A stretch of DNA of 64,000 nucleotides from an uncultured Clostridia bacterium (GTDB taxonomy: Bacteria > Bacillota > Clostridia > CAKSNL01 > HGM11501): assembly GCA_934476235.1 (NCBI GenBank), contig CAKSNL010000003.1:124001-188000 (forward strand), in the 5' to 3' direction. Numbering within the stretch: position 1 is the first letter of the stretch; each line of letters starts with the position of its first letter. The notes beneath the pieces are model-generated. The model did not search any database. It saw only the letters and a program-made list of their open reading frames with translations, and was not told the origin of the DNA. The position numbers were made by a program, and so were the translations under genes. Shown piece by piece: positions 17,762 to 26,738 of the stretch.

Positions 17762-18939
17762 TATTCTTTTCATCTGTAAAAATGGCATGGGAAAGCATCC
17801 GCTCGAATAAGATGAGAAGCTTTCTGACCATGCTCGGTATCATAATCGGCGTTGCGGCGGTAATCATACTTGTAAGCCTGGTGCAGGGTCTTTCCTCTCA
17901 GGTCAGCAGCATGTTTGAGTCGATGGGAACGACCGGAGTTTCGGTGAGTGCCTTTTCACAGTACGAAACGAGGAGCTTTACATATAACGACATTGAGGAT
18001 TTTATGTGGGAGCACCCGGACAAAATAGTCGGTTTCGTGCCCGGCACAAGAGTCGGAGCGACGCTTAAATACGGCGGAAACAATTCGGACACGACGGTCA
18101 ACGGCGTTAACGAGTATTACACGAAGTTAAACGACCTTGACACCCAGCTCGGGCGGTTCATAAATAAGGTGGACGTTGACAATTGCTCCAAGGTCGTGGT
18201 TATCGGCGAATATAACGCAATCGAGTGCTTCGGAAGCGTTAAGGAGGCAATCGGAAAGTCGATAAAGATAAACGGACTGCCCTTCACGGTCGTCGGCGTT
18301 GCGGAGAGAAAGTCTGACGATGTCAGCCAGTACAGTGAGGATGACGCGGCGTATATACCTTATTCCGCTGCGGAAAAGTTCTTAAATTCCGGCAACCTTT
18401 CGGACTTCACACTTATTGCGAAGGATGCGGACACGGTTGACGAGGTCGTTTCCATAGCGAACGAGTTCATGTTCGGAATTTTCGGAAGCGAGGACGATTA
18501 CTACGTCGGAAGCTTAAAGGATATTTTGGATCAGTACAACGAAATGATGGGAACCATGAGCGCCGTGCTCGGCGGTATCGCGGGCATATCCCTTCTGGTT
18601 GCCGGAATCGGAATAATGAATATTATGCTCGTGTCGGTAACCGAGAGAACGAGAGAGATCGGAATCAGAAAGTCCATAGGCGCTAAAAGAAGCAGTATTC
18701 TGGTTCAGTTCGTGGTCGAGGCGATGACGCTCAGTCTTATAGGCGGCATAATAGGCATCATATTCGGAATAATCGTTGCGATGATAATAGGAAAAATCAT
18801 TGATATTCCGGCTAAGCCAACCGTTTCTATCATACTGATTTCACTCGGCTTTTCATCTGCGGTCGGGCTCTTCTTCGGATTCAACCCGGCGAGAAAAGCA
18901 TCCAAGCTTAATCCTATAGACGCACTGCGTTCAGAATGA
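17758..18939 (+). CDS. MacB-type ABC transporter permease (FtsX domain)
   Basis: A 393-residue permease with the MacB architecture: one N-terminal TM helix in the family block RSNKMRSFLTMLGIIIGVAA, a large extracytoplasmic domain (~45-260), and three C-terminal TM helices of the FtsX domain with the typical MLVSVTERTREIGIRKSIGA block. MacB-family transporters work as mechanotransmitters that drive export of substrates from outside the membrane. The start ATG at 17758 gives an ATGA overlap with the ATPase gene; a GTG 6 nt upstream is an alternative. The SLH-domain gene follows after 12 nt. Confidence 0.93.
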   Translation: MIFFSSVKMAWESIRSNKMRSFLTMLGIIIGVAAVIILVSLVQGLSSQVSSMFESMGTTGVSVSAFSQYETRSFTYNDIEDFMWEHPDKIVGFVPGTRVGATLKYGGNNSDTTVNGVNEYYTKLNDLDTQLGRFINKVDVDNCSKVVVIGEYNAIECFGSVKEAIGKSIKINGLPFTVVGVAERKSDDVSQYSEDDAAYIPYSAAEKFLNSGNLSDFTLIAKDADTVDEVVSIANEFMFGIFGSEDDYYVGSLKDILDQYNEMMGTMSAVLGGIAGISLLVAGIGIMNIMLVSVTERTREIGIRKSIGAKRSSILVQFVVEAMTLSLIGGIIGIIFGIIVAMIIGKIIDIPAKPTVSIILISLGFSSAVGLFFGFNPARKASKLNPIDALRSE

Positions 18940-18951
18940 CGGAGGTATAAA

Positions 18952-21219
18952 ATGATTAAAAAAATAGTTACACTTGTGCTTTGCGCGGCGGTTTTAATGT
19001 CGGTTCCGGCGTTTGCCTTTTCCGATGTTTCCGCAGACAATGCATATAAAGATGCGATCGACAATCTTTCTTCGCTCGGGGTCTTGGAAGGCTATCCTGA
19101 CGGGAGCTTCGGCACGAAAAATCCACTTACCAGAGCGCAGTTTGCAAAGATAGTCGTCGCTATGACGGGAAATTCGGACGCTGCGGAGTCTAAAAAGACC
19201 GAGGTGTTCACCGATGTTTCGGCAAACCACTGGGCGATAGGATACATCAATGAGGCGGCGGAGCTCGGCTTGATAACAGGCTATCCGGACGGAAGCTTTG
19301 CGCCCGAGGAAAATATCAACTATGCCCAGGCGATAACCGTTGTTATAAGGATGCTTGGCTACAGCTCGGCGGAGGTAGGCACAAACTGGCCCTTTGACTA
19401 TATCAATAAGGCGGCGGAGCTCGGAATCACAAAGAACCTTCGCTTTTCAAACAGTGAAATTTTAACGCGTGAGGTCGCGGCGTATATCCTTAACAATTCG
19501 CTTTTCGCGAAAGAGGGCTCCGGCAATGTTGTAAGCGGGCTTAAAAAGGTTGAGGACATTATAATTTACGGCACGAACAAGAATAATTCCGGTATCGCGA
19601 CAGACGAGGTTTTGACAACGGGCGGAACATTTAAAAAGGGCAAGATTGATGTTGACAAATACCTGGGTCAGAAGGTCACCGTCAAGACCAACAGCGATAA
19701 CGAGATAACAATGGTGACAAAAAGCTCGTCCGGTGCGCGCGAATACACGCTGACGGGGGCGTATGAGGATAAGATACTGACAAGCGAATCGGGCTATGTG
19801 TCTGTCGAAGGCGATACGGCGTCATACTATAAGGGCACAAAGGGCAGCTACTCGCAGATATATAAAACCCTTTCTGCCGGAAGCCGCGTGTTTATCTATG
19901 ACGACTATATTTATATAGAAGAAAACAAGCTTTCCGGTCCCTACACGATAACGAAGGAATACACCCAGGTCTATGACTATTTCGGCAGTATCGAGAACCC
20001 GATAGTGACCATTGACGGCGAGGCGGCGGAGCTTAAAGAAATTGAGCGCTACGACGTGGTTTATTATAACTTGGCGACGAACAGACTCTACGCTTATTCC
20101 GACCGCGTGACGGGAATTTACGAAAAGGCGACCCCGTCAAAGGATAACCTTACAAGCATCACTCTTTCGGGCACTGTTTACGATAATTTAAGCGCCGTTG
20201 CAAAGGCAAAGCTTGACGATACCGTCGGTTCATATAAGATAGACGACAGAATAACCCTTCTTTTCGGAAATGACGGCTCGGTTGCCGACGTTGTGGATAT
20301 TGACGGAAAAACGCTTTCCGATATGGGTGTGCTCCTCTCGGCTTATACCGAGGTCTCCAAGGATAAGGACACTTTGGGAAAAACGGAAAATTACGCAAAA
20401 ATGATGCTTGCAACGGGAAAAGAGGCAACATTAAAGACCGATAAGGACTATTCCGATACCGACAGTACGCAGTATTCCGGAAAATTCATGTATATAAACT
20501 ATAAGGGCGACGGAACGGTCAGCCTTGAAACAGCCGAGGATAACGGTTTTGACGGGGAGTTTGACAAGAGCGCACCCTCGTTCGGGGGCTATGATTTCAG
20601 ACCCACATATTCGATTCTTGAAAGAGTATACTCCGAAAAATACGGCACCGCGGTGGTAAGAAAGGTAAATCTTTCGGATATATCCTTGTCAAAGCTTAAA
20701 AAGAGCCAGGTGCTCCATGTCGAATACGCAAACAAGATGAAGGATATCTCGGTGCTCTATGTGGAGAACGTAACGTACATGGGCTACACCTTCGGAATAC
20801 TCAGCAAGGCGGAAACGAACGAGGAAGCGTACTACAGCTATGAGATAAAGTCATCTTCCGGCACATCGTCATATTCCGGAAGCGCGGGATGGACGTTTGC
20901 CAAGGGCGAGGCGGTCATGGCAATGATAGACGGCGGAAGAATAAGGACAATCCGCTCGCTTATCGAGGCGGACTCGTCGGACGAGATCGACGACTATACC
21001 GACAACAAAATCATGATGAACGATAAGGTATATAAGATGGACGAAAACGTTACGGTAGTTTATAAGAAGGTCTCAAAGTCCGAGTGGAACGTCACCACGC
21101 TCGGCGACCTTGACGATAATATATCGGACGGAACGTGGAAGGTCAACAAAATCACGCTTTATAAGGACGACAGCGGCGCGGACGCAAAGGTCAGAGTCAT
21201 AAAAGTATCTCTTAAATAA
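18952..21219 (+). CDS. Surface protein with N-terminal SLH domains
   Basis: A 755-residue exported protein. Residues ~1-23 form a signal peptide ending in AFAF. Three SLH repeats follow at ~24-185; the first two carry the marker GYPDGSFG and GYPDGSFAP, and the third is degenerate. SLH trimers bind pyruvylated secondary cell-wall polymer and anchor proteins at the surface. The remaining ~570 residues are beta-rich, have many Tyr, Asp and Lys residues, and show no catalytic motif that I recognise. It has a GGAGG site and starts 12 nt after the MacB-like permease, so it is in the same operon as the exporter. Whether it is a cargo or a wall partner of the exporter is not known. Confidence 0.88.
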   Translation: MIKKIVTLVLCAAVLMSVPAFAFSDVSADNAYKDAIDNLSSLGVLEGYPDGSFGTKNPLTRAQFAKIVVAMTGNSDAAESKKTEVFTDVSANHWAIGYINEAAELGLITGYPDGSFAPEENINYAQAITVVIRMLGYSSAEVGTNWPFDYINKAAELGITKNLRFSNSEILTREVAAYILNNSLFAKEGSGNVVSGLKKVEDIIIYGTNKNNSGIATDEVLTTGGTFKKGKIDVDKYLGQKVTVKTNSDNEITMVTKSSSGAREYTLTGAYEDKILTSESGYVSVEGDTASYYKGTKGSYSQIYKTLSAGSRVFIYDDYIYIEENKLSGPYTITKEYTQVYDYFGSIENPIVTIDGEAAELKEIERYDVVYYNLATNRLYAYSDRVTGIYEKATPSKDNLTSITLSGTVYDNLSAVAKAKLDDTVGSYKIDDRITLLFGNDGSVADVVDIDGKTLSDMGVLLSAYTEVSKDKDTLGKTENYAKMMLATGKEATLKTDKDYSDTDSTQYSGKFMYINYKGDGTVSLETAEDNGFDGEFDKSAPSFGGYDFRPTYSILERVYSEKYGTAVVRKVNLSDISLSKLKKSQVLHVEYANKMKDISVLYVENVTYMGYTFGILSKAETNEEAYYSYEIKSSSGTSSYSGSAGWTFAKGEAVMAMIDGGRIRTIRSLIEADSSDEIDDYTDNKIMMNDKVYKMDENVTVVYKKVSKSEWNVTTLGDLDDNISDGTWKVNKITLYKDDSGADAKVRVIKVSLK

Positions 21220-21225
21220 ATTAAG

Positions 21226-21267
21226 AACGCCCTCCCTTTTGTCTTGACAAACAAAAGGGAGGGCGTT
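21226..21267 (+). terminator. Strong hairpin after the SLH gene, with a promoter inside it
   Basis: Perfect 17-bp inverted repeat (core CGCCCTCCCTTTTG) with an 8-nt loop, 6 nt after the stop codon. No long T run follows, but the stem is very stable. The loop carries the -35 box of the next promoter. Confidence 0.75.
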
Positions 21268-21272
21268 ATACT
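21244..21272 (+). promoter_or_regulatory. Consensus promoter of the PHP gene, overlapping the hairpin
   Basis: A perfect TTGACA at 21244-21249 inside the hairpin loop, a 17-nt spacer that is the right arm of the stem, and TATACT at 21267-21272. Confidence 0.8.
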
Positions 21273-21300
21273 TATATTTATCAAAGGAAGGTGCATTAAT

Positions 21301-22119
21301 ATGAAATATAAGGTTGACCATGATTATCACATTCATTCAAAGCTTTCGCTCTGCTCGGCGGACCCCGATCAGAACACCGAAAGAATATTAAAGATTGCCG
21401 GGGATAACGGATTTAACAAGATATGCCTGACGGACCACTACTGGGACGAAACGGTTTCAAAGGAGGGGGACACGGGATATTTTGCGGACACGATGTATAC
21501 CGTGCAGAATACTGAGTACATAAAGCAGTCGCTCCCGCTTCCGCAGAGCGATAAGACGAAATTTTACTTCGGCGCGGAAATTGACATGGACAAGCATTTT
21601 CGCATCGGAATCGGAGAAAAGATGTTAAATGAGCTTGATTTTGTCGTTATCCCGACGACTCACCTTCATATGGACGGGTTCACGATTGACGAAAAGGATA
21701 AAACGATAGAGGGAAGGGCGCGCCTTTTTGTAAAGAGGTTTGAAAAGCTTTTGGAGGCGGATTTGCCGTTTAATAAGATTGGGCTTGCGCACATCACCTG
21801 CTCGCTTTTGGCTCCGTCGTGGGAGGAGCACCTTAAGGTGATAGAGCTTATTGACGATAGGACGTTTTCGGACCTTTTCACCGAGTCGGCTAAAAAGGGG
21901 CTCGGTATCGAGCTTAACTCCGAGGTTGCCGAGTATGTTTATAAGGACGACAAAGAGGGATTAAGACCCTATTACATAGCCAAGGACTCCGGCTGTAAGT
22001 TCTATCTGGGGTCGGACGCGCACCATAATGACGCGCTTTTGAAAACCAAGAAATATTTTGAAACAATAGTTGACGTGCTGGACCTTGACGAGGAAGCAAA
22101 GTTCAAGCCCTTCGGATAA
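21301..22119 (+). CDS. PHP-domain phosphoesterase, histidinol-phosphatase-like
   Basis: A 272-residue member of the PHP superfamily of metal-dependent phosphoesterases. The first metal motif is DYHIHS near residue 8, followed by CLTDHYW, a central region with TTHLHMDG, and a late SDAHHND motif near 237; these carry the His/Asp/Glu metal ligands. Similar proteins are called histidinol-phosphatase (HisK-like), but no his genes are nearby, so the substrate could differ. The start at 21301 has GGAAGG about 10 nt before it; the frame extends upstream into the promoter hairpin and was cut back. It is a single-gene unit ending at a shared terminator. Confidence 0.85.
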   Translation: MKYKVDHDYHIHSKLSLCSADPDQNTERILKIAGDNGFNKICLTDHYWDETVSKEGDTGYFADTMYTVQNTEYIKQSLPLPQSDKTKFYFGAEIDMDKHFRIGIGEKMLNELDFVVIPTTHLHMDGFTIDEKDKTIEGRARLFVKRFEKLLEADLPFNKIGLAHITCSLLAPSWEEHLKVIELIDDRTFSDLFTESAKKGLGIELNSEVAEYVYKDDKEGLRPYYIAKDSGCKFYLGSDAHHNDALLKTKKYFETIVDVLDLDEEAKFKPFG

Positions 22120-22120
22120 T

Positions 22121-22154
22121 AAAAAGCCCCAAAGCTTTAGCTGAGGGGCTTTTT
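22121..22154. terminator. Bidirectional terminator between the PHP gene and icd
   Basis: Perfect 10-bp stem AAAAAGCCCC/GGGGCTTTTT with T runs on both strands, between convergent genes. Confidence 0.92.
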
Positions 22155-22159
22155 GTTTA

Positions 22160-23374
22160 TTATAAGGACTTATCAAGCGTCTTTTTTATCGCGAGAATAA
22201 ATTCCTCCGAATTTAACTTGACGGGCTTTACCGAGCCCTTCCAGATAGCTGCAAGGTCGCCCGTCATATATCCGCTTTCGATAGTGTCGATTGTTGCCTT
22301 TTCAAGCTTTTTCGCAAAGTCCGAAAGCTCGGGGATAGCGTCAAGCTCGCCGCGCTTATTAAGCGCGCCCGTCCAGGCAAAGATAGTTGCCACGGAGTTT
22401 GTGGAGGTCTCCTCGCCCTTTAAGTATTTGTAATAGTGGCGCTGAACCGTGCCGTGCGCCGCCTCGTACTCGTAAACGCCCTCGGGCGATACCAAAACGG
22501 AGGTCATCATCGCAAGGCTTCCGTATGCCGTTGCGACCATGTCACTCATAACGTCGCCGTCATAGTTCTTGCACGCCCAGATGTAGCCGCCCTCAGAGCG
22601 GATAACGCGGGCAACAACGTCGTCAATTAACGTGTAGAAGTATTCAATACCGGCTTTTTCGAATTTTTCTTTGTACTCGGACTGGAATATCTCTGCGAAA
22701 ATGTCCTTAAAACGGTGGTCGTACTTTTTGGAGATTGTGTCCTTCGTTGCAAACCAAAGGTCCTTTTTCGTGTCAAGCGCGAAGTTAAAGCAGCTTTTTG
22801 CAAAGCTTTTAATGGATTTATCGGTATTGTGCATGCCCTGGATTATTCCGGCTGTGCCTTCAAAGGAGTGAATTTTTTCCCTTGTCTCGATTCCGTCCTT
22901 ATCGACAGATACAAGATAGCAGTCAGAGCCCTCCGGAACCCGCATTTCGGTGTTTTTGTAAACGTCGCCGTATGCATGGCGGGCAATCGTAATGGGCTTT
23001 GTCCACGTGGGGATATAGGGAGTGATGCCGTTGACAATGATGGGAGTGCGGAAAACCGTTCCGTCCAAAATAGCTCTTATCGTGCCGTTGGGCGACTTCC
23101 ACATTTCCTTTAAGTTGTATTCGGGCATTCTTGCCGCGTTCGGAGTTATCGTCGCACATTTAACGGCAACGCCGTATTTTTTTGTCGCCTCCGCCGATTC
23201 CTTAGTGACAAGGTCGTCAGTCTCATTTCTGTGCTCAAGACCCAAGTCGTAATACTCGGTCTTTAAGTCAATGTAGGGTAAAATGAGGTGATCCTTTATC
23301 ATTTCCCAAAGGATTCTCGTCATCTCGTCGCCGTCCATCTCAACAAGCGGTGTGGTCATTTTTATTTTCTGCAT
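22160..23374 (-). CDS. icd: NADP-dependent isocitrate dehydrogenase, eukaryotic-like type
   Basis: A 404-residue cytosolic enzyme that oxidises isocitrate to 2-oxoglutarate with NADP+. The start [20 protein letters not shown] and the length place it in the homodimeric eukaryotic-like IDH subfamily. Other landmarks are the substrate-binding [16 protein letters not shown] region and the coenzyme-binding [14 protein letters not shown] block. It lies 16 nt after the aconitase gene with an AAAGGAG site, the last gene of rnhA-acn-icd. With aconitase it forms the oxidative branch that supplies 2-oxoglutarate for glutamate synthesis; no citrate synthase is in the window. Confidence 0.96.
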   Translation of the reverse strand: MQKIKMTTPLVEMDGDEMTRILWEMIKDHLILPYIDLKTEYYDLGLEHRNETDDLVTKESAEATKKYGVAVKCATITPNAARMPEYNLKEMWKSPNGTIRAILDGTVFRTPIIVNGITPYIPTWTKPITIARHAYGDVYKNTEMRVPEGSDCYLVSVDKDGIETREKIHSFEGTAGIIQGMHNTDKSIKSFAKSCFNFALDTKKDLWFATKDTISKKYDHRFKDIFAEIFQSEYKEKFEKAGIEYFYTLIDDVVARVIRSEGGYIWACKNYDGDVMSDMVATAYGSLAMMTSVLVSPEGVYEYEAAHGTVQRHYYKYLKGEETSTNSVATIFAWTGALNKRGELDAIPELSDFAKKLEKATIDTIESGYMTGDLAAIWKGSVKPVKLNSEEFILAIKKTLDKSL

Positions 23375-23390
23375 AGCGTTTCTCCTTTGA

Positions 23391-25322
23391 TTAAAAATTT
23401 TCTTTGGTGAAGTTTAAAAGTCCGCCGGCTAAAATGATCTTTTTCGCGCGGTCGCTTAAATCAAGGCAAAGGGGAATCGTAACTCCCTTAGTCTTATTTT
23501 CAAGCTCAAGAGCCGTGCCGTCCGCGACCGCTTTTTTAAGATCCTTAAGATAAAGCTCGTCGCCCTCCGAGATTTTGCCGTAGTCCGATTCATTTTTAAA
23601 TGTACAGGGAAGTATTCCGGCATTGATAAGGTTGGAGCGGTGGATACGCGCGAAGGATTTCACGATGACCGCCTTTATTCCGAGGTAGAGCGGAGCAAGC
23701 GCCGCATGCTCGCGCGATGAGCCCTGACCGTAGTTAGCACCGCCGACGATGATGCTCTCGCCGAGCGATTTTGCCCTTTCGGGGAACGACTCGTCACACG
23801 CAGTGAAGCAGTAGTTTGAGATAGCCGGAATGTTGGAGCGAAGGGGAAGTATCTTTGCTCCGGCGGGCATTATGTGGTCCGTCGTAATATTATCGCCGAC
23901 CTTTAACGAGCATTTGCATAAATAAGAGTCCGCCAAAGGCTTTGTTTCGGGATAGGGCTTGATGTTCGGTCCCATTAAAATTTCAACCGAGTCCGCCTCG
24001 CTCTCGGGAGCCGGAGGCTCTACCATATTATCGTTTATCAAGAACTTTTCGGGCATTTTGATTTCGGGACATTTGCCGAGCGTTCTGGGATCTGTCAGCA
24101 CTCCGGTGATGGCGGAAGCAGCCGCAACCTCGGGCGATACAAGATAAACCTTTGCATCCTTGGTGCCGGAACGCCCTTCAAAGTTTCTGTTGAAGGTTCT
24201 GAGCGACACGCCCTTTGAGTTGGGCGACTGACCCATGCCGATGCAGGGACCGCATGCGCTTTCCAATATTCTCGCTCCGGATGACAACATGTCGGCGAGC
24301 GCTCCGTTTTCGGCAAGCATGGTAAGAACCTGCTTTGACCCGGGCGCGATCGCGAGCGACACGTCGGGGTGCACCGTCTTGCCCTTTAAGATGTAAGCGA
24401 CCTTCATCATGTCGGCATACGAGCTGTTTGTGCATGAACCGATGCAGACCTGGTCTATTTTGATGCTTCCGATTTCCGAAAGCTTTTTCACATTGTCGGG
24501 AGAGTGGGGGCATGCCGCCGCCGGCTCGATTGACGAAAGGTCAATGTCTATAGTCTTGTCATATACCGCGTCGGGATCGGCGGATAAGCTCTGCCAAACG
24601 TCGCCTCTGCCTTCCGCCTCCAAAAACGCCTTCGTGACACCGTCCGACGGGAATATGGAGGTGGTCGCGCCGAGCTCTGCGCCCATGTTTGTTATGGTCG
24701 CGCGTTCGGGAACGGAGAGCGACAAAACGCCTTCGCCCGAATACTCGATGACTTTGCCGACTCCGCCCTTGACGGAAAGGATCCTTAAGACCTCAAGTAT
24801 AACGTCCTTCGCGGCGCACCAGGGGGAAAGTCTGCCCGAAAGGCGGACATTCACTATCTCGGGATAGGTGATGTAGTAAGCGCCGCCGCCCATGGCAACG
24901 GCAACGTCAAGTCCGCCCGCTCCGATTGCTATCATGCCGAGCCCTCCGCCCGTGGGGGTGTGGCTGTCGGAGCCTATCAGGGTCTTTCCCGGCACGCCGA
25001 AGCGCTCCAAGTGCACCTGATGGCATATTCCGTTTCCGGGGCGGGAGAAATATATGCCGTGCTTTTTCGCCGCGGAGCCGATGAAACGGTGGTCGTCCGC
25101 GTTTTCAAAGCCGCTCTGGAGTGTGTTATGGTCGATATAGGCAACGCTTTTTTCTGTCCTGACTCTCGGCACGCCCATCGCCTCAAATTCAAGATAAGCC
25201 ATTGTTCCCGTTGCGTCCTGCGTCAGCGTCTGGTCTATTTTAAGACCGACCTCTGTGCCCTTTACGGGCGCGCCGTCCACAATGTGGCTGTTTAATATTT
25301 TTTCTGTTAATGTAAGACCCAT
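23391..25322 (-). CDS. acn: Aconitate hydratase
   Basis: A 643-residue [4Fe-4S] enzyme that isomerises citrate to isocitrate. The cluster cysteines are seen in [11 protein letters not shown] and [12 protein letters not shown] (~290-355). The swivelling domain 4 carries [18 protein letters not shown] with the catalytic Ser near residue 545. The length of about 640 residues is that of the short, mitochondrial-like aconitases found in many Clostridia rather than the ~900-residue AcnA. The gene follows rnhA by 26 nt and precedes icd by 16 nt. The start has a good AAAGGAG site. Confidence 0.95.
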   Translation of the reverse strand: MGLTLTEKILNSHIVDGAPVKGTEVGLKIDQTLTQDATGTMAYLEFEAMGVPRVRTEKSVAYIDHNTLQSGFENADDHRFIGSAAKKHGIYFSRPGNGICHQVHLERFGVPGKTLIGSDSHTPTGGGLGMIAIGAGGLDVAVAMGGGAYYITYPEIVNVRLSGRLSPWCAAKDVILEVLRILSVKGGVGKVIEYSGEGVLSLSVPERATITNMGAELGATTSIFPSDGVTKAFLEAEGRGDVWQSLSADPDAVYDKTIDIDLSSIEPAAACPHSPDNVKKLSEIGSIKIDQVCIGSCTNSSYADMMKVAYILKGKTVHPDVSLAIAPGSKQVLTMLAENGALADMLSSGARILESACGPCIGMGQSPNSKGVSLRTFNRNFEGRSGTKDAKVYLVSPEVAAASAITGVLTDPRTLGKCPEIKMPEKFLINDNMVEPPAPESEADSVEILMGPNIKPYPETKPLADSYLCKCSLKVGDNITTDHIMPAGAKILPLRSNIPAISNYCFTACDESFPERAKSLGESIIVGGANYGQGSSREHAALAPLYLGIKAVIVKSFARIHRSNLINAGILPCTFKNESDYGKISEGDELYLKDLKKAVADGTALELENKTKGVTIPLCLDLSDRAKKIILAGGLLNFTKENF

Positions 25323-25348
25323 CAGTTTAACTCTCCTTTACAGATAGA

Positions 25349-25813
25349 TTATGCTTTATAAAAATCGTCCGAAGATAGATTGTCCGACGCACAGGCTTCG
25401 CGCGCCAAAGCGTCGCACCTCTCGTTTTCCGGGTGCCCGTCATGCCCCTTTAGCCAGATGAAGGTCACCGAGTGTTTTTCAAGAAGAGGCAGGAGCCTTT
25501 CCCAAAGCTCGCGGTTTTGAACGGGGCTTTTGTCCGATTTTTTCCATCCGCGCTTTTGCCACGAGCTGAGCCAGCCTTTATTTACCGCGTCCGTCAGATA
25601 TTTGGAATCGCTGTAGAGCGTGACCGAGCACGGCTCCTTTAACGCTTCAAGCCCGACAATTGCTGCCAAAAGCTCCATCCTGTTATTCGTGGTGAGCGAA
25701 AAGCCTTCAGACATCTCTTTTTCTCTTTCGCCGTATCTTAAAATAACACCGTACCCTCCGGGACCGGGGTTGCCGCTGCATGCCCCGTCGGTAAAAAGCA
25801 AAACTTCTTTCAT
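25349..25813 (-). CDS. rnhA: Ribonuclease HI
   Basis: A 154-residue endonuclease that cuts the RNA strand of RNA-DNA hybrids. The catalytic carboxylates are all present: Asp in [15 protein letters not shown], Glu in NRMELLAAI, Asp in LYSDSKYL and Asp in [10 protein letters not shown]; the His loop [15 protein letters not shown] is also typical. It is the first gene of the minus-strand operon with acn and icd, just 26 nt before acn, an unusual functional mix. A promoter is seen about 35 nt upstream. Confidence 0.96.
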   Translation of the reverse strand: MKEVLLFTDGACSGNPGPGGYGVILRYGEREKEMSEGFSLTTNNRMELLAAIVGLEALKEPCSVTLYSDSKYLTDAVNKGWLSSWQKRGWKKSDKSPVQNRELWERLLPLLEKHSVTFIWLKGHDGHPENERCDALAREACASDNLSSDDFYKA

Positions 25814-25846
25814 AGACGATCCTTCTTAAATTTCATTATACTTTAT

Positions 25847-25875
25847 ATAATACCAGATTTTTTTTCATTTGTCTA
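25847..25875 (-). promoter_or_regulatory. SigA-type promoter of rnhA-acn-icd
   Basis: On the minus strand TAGACA (25875-25870), a 17-nt spacer and TATTAT (25852-25847), about 35 nt before rnhA. Confidence 0.65.
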
Positions 25876-25939
25876 TCGTTAATAGTGAAAAAGTTTTGAT
25901 ATGTTTTTGCCGTGCTCTTAACAAAATCGCATAGCTTGG

Positions 25940-25968
25940 TTGACATTTTCTTTTGCCGGAGGTATAAT
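25940..25968 (+). promoter_or_regulatory. Perfect consensus promoter of the GNAT gene
   Basis: TTGACA at 25940-25945, a 17-nt spacer and TATAAT at 25963-25968, 22 nt before the start codon. Confidence 0.88.
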
Positions 25969-25990
25969 TCATTAAAAGGAGATCGATTTC

Positions 25991-26479
25991 ATGAGAAAAA
26001 TAAGAAAATTTGAAGAAAAAGACATTCCGGAAATGATAAAGATATGGAACCATGTGGTAAAGGAAGGAAATGCCTTCCCGCAGGAGGAGTGCCTGAATGA
26101 AAAAACAGGATTTGAGTTTTTCTCATCCCAGAGCTTTACCGCGGTTTCTGTCGATGAAGAAACGGGACAGATAGAGGGACTTTACATTCTTCACCCCAAT
26201 AATATAGGGCGCTGCGGGCACATTTCCAACGCAAGCTACGCGGTAAGGCACGATTTAAGAGGGCGCCATATCGGCGAGGCGCTGGTTACCGACTGCATTA
26301 AAAAGGCTGGCGCGCTCGGTTTCGGCGTGCTTCAGTTCAACGCCGTCGTTGCGACCAATGCGGGAGCAAGACATTTGTATGAAAAGCTCGGATTCATTTC
26401 TCTCGGCACCATAAAAAACGGATTCAGACTTGACAACGGAACATATGAGGATATCTGCCCTTATTATATCGAAGTGTGA
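25991..26479 (+). CDS. GNAT family N-acetyltransferase
   Basis: A 162-residue acetyl-CoA-dependent transferase of the GNAT superfamily. The acetyl-CoA pyrophosphate loop is seen as VRHDLRGRHIGEAL (Q/RxxGxG/A-type) near residues 86-99, and the C-terminal part has NAGARHLYEKLGF, the usual helix-turn before the last strand. The acceptor substrate cannot be told; similar proteins acetylate amines or protein N-termini. It is a single-gene unit with its own consensus promoter, divergent from rnhA, and an AAAAGGAG site. Confidence 0.88.
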   Translation: MRKIRKFEEKDIPEMIKIWNHVVKEGNAFPQEECLNEKTGFEFFSSQSFTAVSVDEETGQIEGLYILHPNNIGRCGHISNASYAVRHDLRGRHIGEALVTDCIKKAGALGFGVLQFNAVVATNAGARHLYEKLGFISLGTIKNGFRLDNGTYEDICPYYIEV

Positions 26480-26575
26480 GATTCTTAAATAAGTTTTATT
26501 TTTCGGTAAATATATAACATTAATGACACCTGTTTTGTGATATTATTAACTCATAAGATAAAAGGGGGCATTTTT

Positions 26576-26713
26576 GTGAAGAAAAAATATGAACCTCCGG
26601 CAATTGATGAGGTTAAAATCAATGCGCCGGACATTATCATGGCAAGCACCGTGCGTCTTACGGGAGTGACTTTGGAAATTTTAAGCATCGATGCCGTCGA
26701 AATATATAAGTAA
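26576..26713 (+). CDS. Small 45-residue peptide, unknown function
   Basis: A GTG-started reading frame of 45 codons with a strong AAAGGGGG site 7 nt upstream; an extended -10 TGATATTAT lies at 26538-26546. The peptide starts KKKYEPPAIDEVKINAPDI and continues IMASTVRLTGVTLEIL; it has no signal peptide and no cysteine. Peptides with an N-terminal K(K)YExPxIE-like pattern and an internal D-I/V-I-hydroxyl stretch are common ahead of surface or cellulosome-type genes in Clostridia (from memory, no named family). It ends 25 nt before the large esterase gene. Coding is inferred from the ribosome-binding site, codon pattern and context. Confidence 0.6.
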   Translation: MKKKYEPPAIDEVKINAPDIIMASTVRLTGVTLEILSIDAVEIYK

Positions 26714-26738
26714 AATACGCTTGCGGAGGAAAATTAAA

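Noticed and set aside
21226..21267. Inverted repeat considered as a transposon end or attachment site
   Set aside because: No second copy, target duplication or transposase nearby; position after a stop codon fits a terminator better.
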